A stretch of DNA of 64,000 nucleotides, taken from positions 62,001 to 126,000 of the forward strand of contig NZ_BSDI01000016.1 of NCBI RefSeq assembly GCF_027923225.1, in the 5' to 3' direction. The translations under genes and the position numbers were made by a program. Shown here piece by piece: positions 61,733 through 64,000 of this stretch. This DNA comes from Phytohabitans aurantiacus. GTDB taxonomy: Bacteria; Actinomycetota; Actinomycetes; Mycobacteriales; Micromonosporaceae. Under the pieces are notes generated by a model. That model was given only the letters and a program-made list of their open reading frames with translations. It was not told where the DNA came from and searched no databases. Every line of letters starts with the position of its first letter. Positions within the stretch are counted from its first letter, which is position 1.

Positions 61733-62666
61733 CCAGCTCAACGGCACCGCGCCGCTCTCCGGCACACAGTGGACGATCAGTTCGGGCGGCCACGAGGCCA
61801 CCCTGGTCGAGATCGGCGGCGGGCTGCGGGCGTACCGGGCGGACGGCGTTGACTACGTCGACGGGTACGGGGCGGACGAGCTGCCGGTCGGTTGCGCGGG
61901 CCAGATCCTGGCGCCGTGGCCCAACCGCATCCGGGACGGCCGGTACACGTTCGCGGGCGAGCCGCAGCAGCTCTCGCTGACCGAGCCGGCGCGCCACAAC
62001 GCGATCCACGGGCTGGTCAACTGGCAGCCGTGGCGGGCCGTCGAGCAGAGTGCGGACGCGGTCACGCTGGAGTGCCCGATGCCGGCGCAGCCCGGGTACC
62101 CCTGGCCGCTGCGCCTGCGCACGACCTGGCGGGTCGGCGACGGTGGCCTGCGTGCCGAGCAGGAGATCACGAACGTGGGCCACAAGTCGTGCCCGATCGG
62201 GTTCTCGGTGCACCCCTACCTGAGCCTGCCTGGTGCCCGGGTCGACGACATGGTGCTGAAGGTACCGGCACGCAGCCGGCTGCTCGTCGACTCGCGGCTG
62301 CTACCGATCGGCGCGGCCAAGGTCGCCGGCACCCGGTTCGACTTCACCGAGCCCAAGAAGATCGGCGCCGGCGTACTCGACACGGCATTCGGCGACGTGG
62401 AGCGAGACGCCGACGGTGGCTCGCGAGTCGAGCTGTCCACCGTGGACGGACGGCACTCGGTGTCGGTGTGGGCCGACGAACTGTTCGGCTGGTGGCAGGT
62501 GTTCACGAGCGACACGCTGACCGGTGACCGGCTGCGCCGTTCGATCGCGATCGAACCGATGACGTGCCCGCCGGACGCGTTCCGTTCGGGCCGCGACCTG
62601 ACCGTGCTGGAGCCGGGCGAGACCTGGCGTGCGACGTGGGGCATCACCCCGGGCGGCGGTCGTTAG
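61725..62666 (+). CDS. Aldose 1-epimerase family protein
   Basis: 313 residues. Family motifs are PNRIRDGRYTF, the catalytic His region NAIHGLV, HPYL with the second His, and the catalytic acid region EPMTCPPDAFRSG. It interconverts alpha and beta anomers of hexoses; the sub-type resembles actinobacterial YeaD/GalM-like enzymes. ATG 61725 overlaps the MFS gene and has its own promoter box. Confidence 0.92.
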   Translation: MDNQLNGTAPLSGTQWTISSGGHEATLVEIGGGLRAYRADGVDYVDGYGADELPVGCAGQILAPWPNRIRDGRYTFAGEPQQLSLTEPARHNAIHGLVNWQPWRAVEQSADAVTLECPMPAQPGYPWPLRLRTTWRVGDGGLRAEQEITNVGHKSCPIGFSVHPYLSLPGARVDDMVLKVPARSRLLVDSRLLPIGAAKVAGTRFDFTEPKKIGAGVLDTAFGDVERDADGGSRVELSTVDGRHSVSVWADELFGWWQVFTSDTLTGDRLRRSIAIEPMTCPPDAFRSGRDLTVLEPGETWRATWGITPGGGR

Positions 62667-63287
62667 GTGGAGTTCGCCGATGTCGTGCGCGCGCGGCGGA
62701 TGGTGCGGAACTACGACCCGGACCGTCCGGTGCCGCCCGATGTGGTGGAACGGTTGCTGGCGCACGCCGTCCGCGCACCGTCGGCGGGGTTCTCGCAGGG
62801 CTGGGGCTTCCTGGCGCTGTCGGACGCCGCCGACCGCGACGCGTTCTGGGCCGCCACGACGCCTCCGGGTGCGCCGGAGAGCCGATGGCTGGCCGGGATG
62901 CGGCGTGCGCCGCTGATCGTGGTTCCGCACTCGAACAAATCGGTCTACCTGGACCGGTACGCCGAGCCGGACAAGGGCTGGACCGATCGCGACGAGTCCC
63001 GCTGGCCGGTGCCGTACTGGCACATCGACGCGGGTTTCGCGTCCCTGCTGGTACTGCTCACCGCGGTCGACGAGGGCCTGGGAGCCTGTTTCTTCGGCAT
63101 CCCACCCGACCGGACCACCGCGTATCGGGATACGTTCGGGGTGCCCGCCGACTTCACGCCGATCGGGGCGATCACGGTGGGATATCCCGCACCGGACCGC
63201 CGGTCGCCGTCGTTGAAGCGGGGACATCGCCCCGTGGACCAGGTGGTGCACAGGGGTAGGTGGCTGGCCGGGGTGCCAGAAAACTGA
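62667..63287 (+). CDS. Nitroreductase family protein
   Basis: 206 residues. FMN-binding RRMVRNYDPDRPVP at the N-terminus, the APSAGFSQGW segment, and the glycine-rich DEGLGACFFG before the C-terminal strand identify the nitroreductase/BluB-like fold. It reduces nitro compounds, quinones or flavins. GTG 62667 directly follows the TAG stop of the epimerase gene, so re-initiation is likely. No partner suggests a precise substrate. Confidence 0.87.
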   Translation: MEFADVVRARRMVRNYDPDRPVPPDVVERLLAHAVRAPSAGFSQGWGFLALSDAADRDAFWAATTPPGAPESRWLAGMRRAPLIVVPHSNKSVYLDRYAEPDKGWTDRDESRWPVPYWHIDAGFASLLVLLTAVDEGLGACFFGIPPDRTTAYRDTFGVPADFTPIGAITVGYPAPDRRSPSLKRGHRPVDQVVHRGRWLAGVPEN

Positions 63288-63386
63288 CATCCGGTAACAA
63301 ACCGCGATGTCGGCGGCGGTCGCTAGGCTGGCACCCGGTCGACAACGGGACAGCGGTGCGACGACATGGGAGGGGAGCGTGCCGTC

Positions 63387-63680
63387 GTGATCTTCAAAGC
63401 GGTTCGGGACGGGCGTCCGTACCCCGAGCACGGGCTCACCTTGAAACAGTGGGCCGAGATCCCACCGCGGCCGATCCGGATCGACCAGCTGATCACCACC
63501 AAGCGCGAGCTCGCCCTCGACAAGCTGCTGGCCGAAGACTCCACGTTCTACGGCGACCTGTTTCCGCATGTGGTGCAGTGGAACGGTGGGCTGTATCTCG
63601 AAGACGGGCTGCACCGGGCACTGCGGGCGGCGCTCCAGCAGCGCAACCAGATCCACGCGCGCGTCCTGGTCCTGACCTGA
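63387..63680 (+). CDS. Conserved actinobacterial hypothetical protein
   Basis: 97 residues, soluble. The sequence opens VIFKAVRDGRPYPEHGL and contains RIDQLITTKRELALDKLLAEDSTFYGDLFPHVV and LYLEDGLHRALRAALQ. The latter (D-G-x-H-R) is reminiscent of ParB-like nuclease-fold proteins. No catalytic role is known. GTG 63387 is chosen by similarity to relatives that begin MVIFK; GGGAGGGG lies 11 bases upstream, and ATG 63366 is the alternative. A TAGGCT at 63326-63331 may be its promoter. Confidence 0.72.
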   Translation: MIFKAVRDGRPYPEHGLTLKQWAEIPPRPIRIDQLITTKRELALDKLLAEDSTFYGDLFPHVVQWNGGLYLEDGLHRALRAALQQRNQIHARVLVLT

Positions 63681-63681
63681 C

Positions 63682-64000
63682 ATGGGAACTCTTCCGCTCG
63701 ATCTGATCAACGTCGACTCGCTGCACAGCGACGAGGAGCTGCAGATCCGCTCCGTCGTGCGGCAGGTGGTCGACGACCGGGTGCGCCCGCACGTCGCGCG
63801 GTGGTACGAGGAGGGTCGGGTGCCGGCCCGCGAGCTGGCCCGGGAGTTCGGCAAGCTCGGCCTGCTCGGCATGCACCTGACCGGATACGGGTGCGCGGGC
63901 GCGTCCGCGGTGGCGTACGGGCTGGCCTGCATGGAGTTGGAGGCCGGCGACTCGGGTGTCCGGTCGCTGGTATCGGTGCAGGGCTCGCTCGCGATGTACG
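63682..64000 (+). CDS. Acyl-CoA dehydrogenase, glutaryl-CoA dehydrogenase-like (partial)
   Basis: The first 106 residues are visible before the window ends. MGTLPLDLINVDSLHSDEE is followed by helices of the N-terminal acyl-CoA dehydrogenase domain (VVDDRVRPHVARWYEEGR, FGKLGLLGMHLTGYGCAG). CMELEAGDSGVRSLVSVQGSL is typical of glutaryl-CoA/short-chain type enzymes. These FAD enzymes oxidise acyl-CoA thioesters. ATG 63682 is one base after the upstream stop, giving close coupling. The catalytic glutamate lies beyond the edge. Confidence 0.85.
   Translation, partial: MGTLPLDLINVDSLHSDEELQIRSVVRQVVDDRVRPHVARWYEEGRVPARELAREFGKLGLLGMHLTGYGCAGASAVAYGLACMELEAGDSGVRSLVSVQGSLAMY

Noticed and set aside
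63387..63680. Antitoxin of a toxin-antitoxin pair
   Set aside because: No toxin-like partner is adjacent, and the next gene is an acyl-CoA dehydrogenase.

Overview
This 64 kb window is chromosomal DNA from a high-GC actinomycete. Family gene content and order point to Micromonosporaceae or a close relative; that placement is inference. The signs are: DivIC/FtsB, DUF501 and Ppx following enolase; SepH, SerC, a second citrate synthase and PdxH together; DUF3027 and DUF2530; futalosine-type menaquinone biosynthesis; GTG/TTG starts; many leaderless promoters; and almost no TTA codons. The gene order looks like an ordinary core chromosome. I see no phage, transposase, CRISPR array, rRNA or classical secondary-metabolite cluster.

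Layout. (i) 1-9465: a sulfated-exopolysaccharide locus. A leftward, translationally coupled operon encodes a Wzz-like chain-length protein with a decayed kinase domain, a Wzy-like polymerase, a kinase-fold protein, a PAPS-dependent sulfotransferase and a Wzx-like flippase that runs off the left edge. Opposite it lie a secreted GH26-like glycosidase on a Ser/Pro linker and an APS kinase fused to a decayed ATP sulfurylase. (ii) 9587-13740: a B3/B4-domain protein and two ABC exporter pairs. (iii) 13749-30154: ppc, mfd, a SurA-like lipoprotein, mazG, an EamA transporter, a DUF885 hydrolase, nudC and a lipoprotein, then eno, divIC, DUF501, GNAT and ppx. (iv) 30166-37244: a small conserved protein, a membrane protein, a dienelactone hydrolase, a type-5 uracil-DNA glycosylase, and a five-gene MoxR/DUF58/DUF4129 operon. 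(v) 37314-46869: type II NADH dehydrogenase, a large membrane glycosyltransferase-like protein, tRNA-Leu(UAA), a Bax1-I protein, a thiolase, two tandem SGNH hydrolases, a DUF1232 protein and cystathionine beta-synthase. (vi) 46870-64000: a repeat-filled gap, futalosine hydrolase and MFS, DUF3027/DUF2530, a purine permease, MarR plus MFS, a small membrane protein, ThpR, an aldo/keto reductase, SepH, SerC, citrate synthase, PdxH, MFS, an aldose epimerase, a nitroreductase, a small protein and the start of an acyl-CoA dehydrogenase.

How it fits together. The polysaccharide operon, sulfotransferase and APS kinase suggest a sulfated surface polymer made from locally supplied PAPS. The first gene of that operon carries a TTA codon (5761-5763). 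The tRNA that reads TTA, the counterpart of Streptomyces bldA, lies in the same window at 40577-40657. Only two other genes here were found with TTA codons: the uracil-DNA glycosylase and the DUF58 gene.

Two families of dispersed palindromes mark gene ends. One of them contains the stop codons of its flanking genes. Fourteen genes have a TANNNT box 6-8 bases before the start codon, the signature of leaderless mRNA. A MarR operator overlaps one of these boxes.
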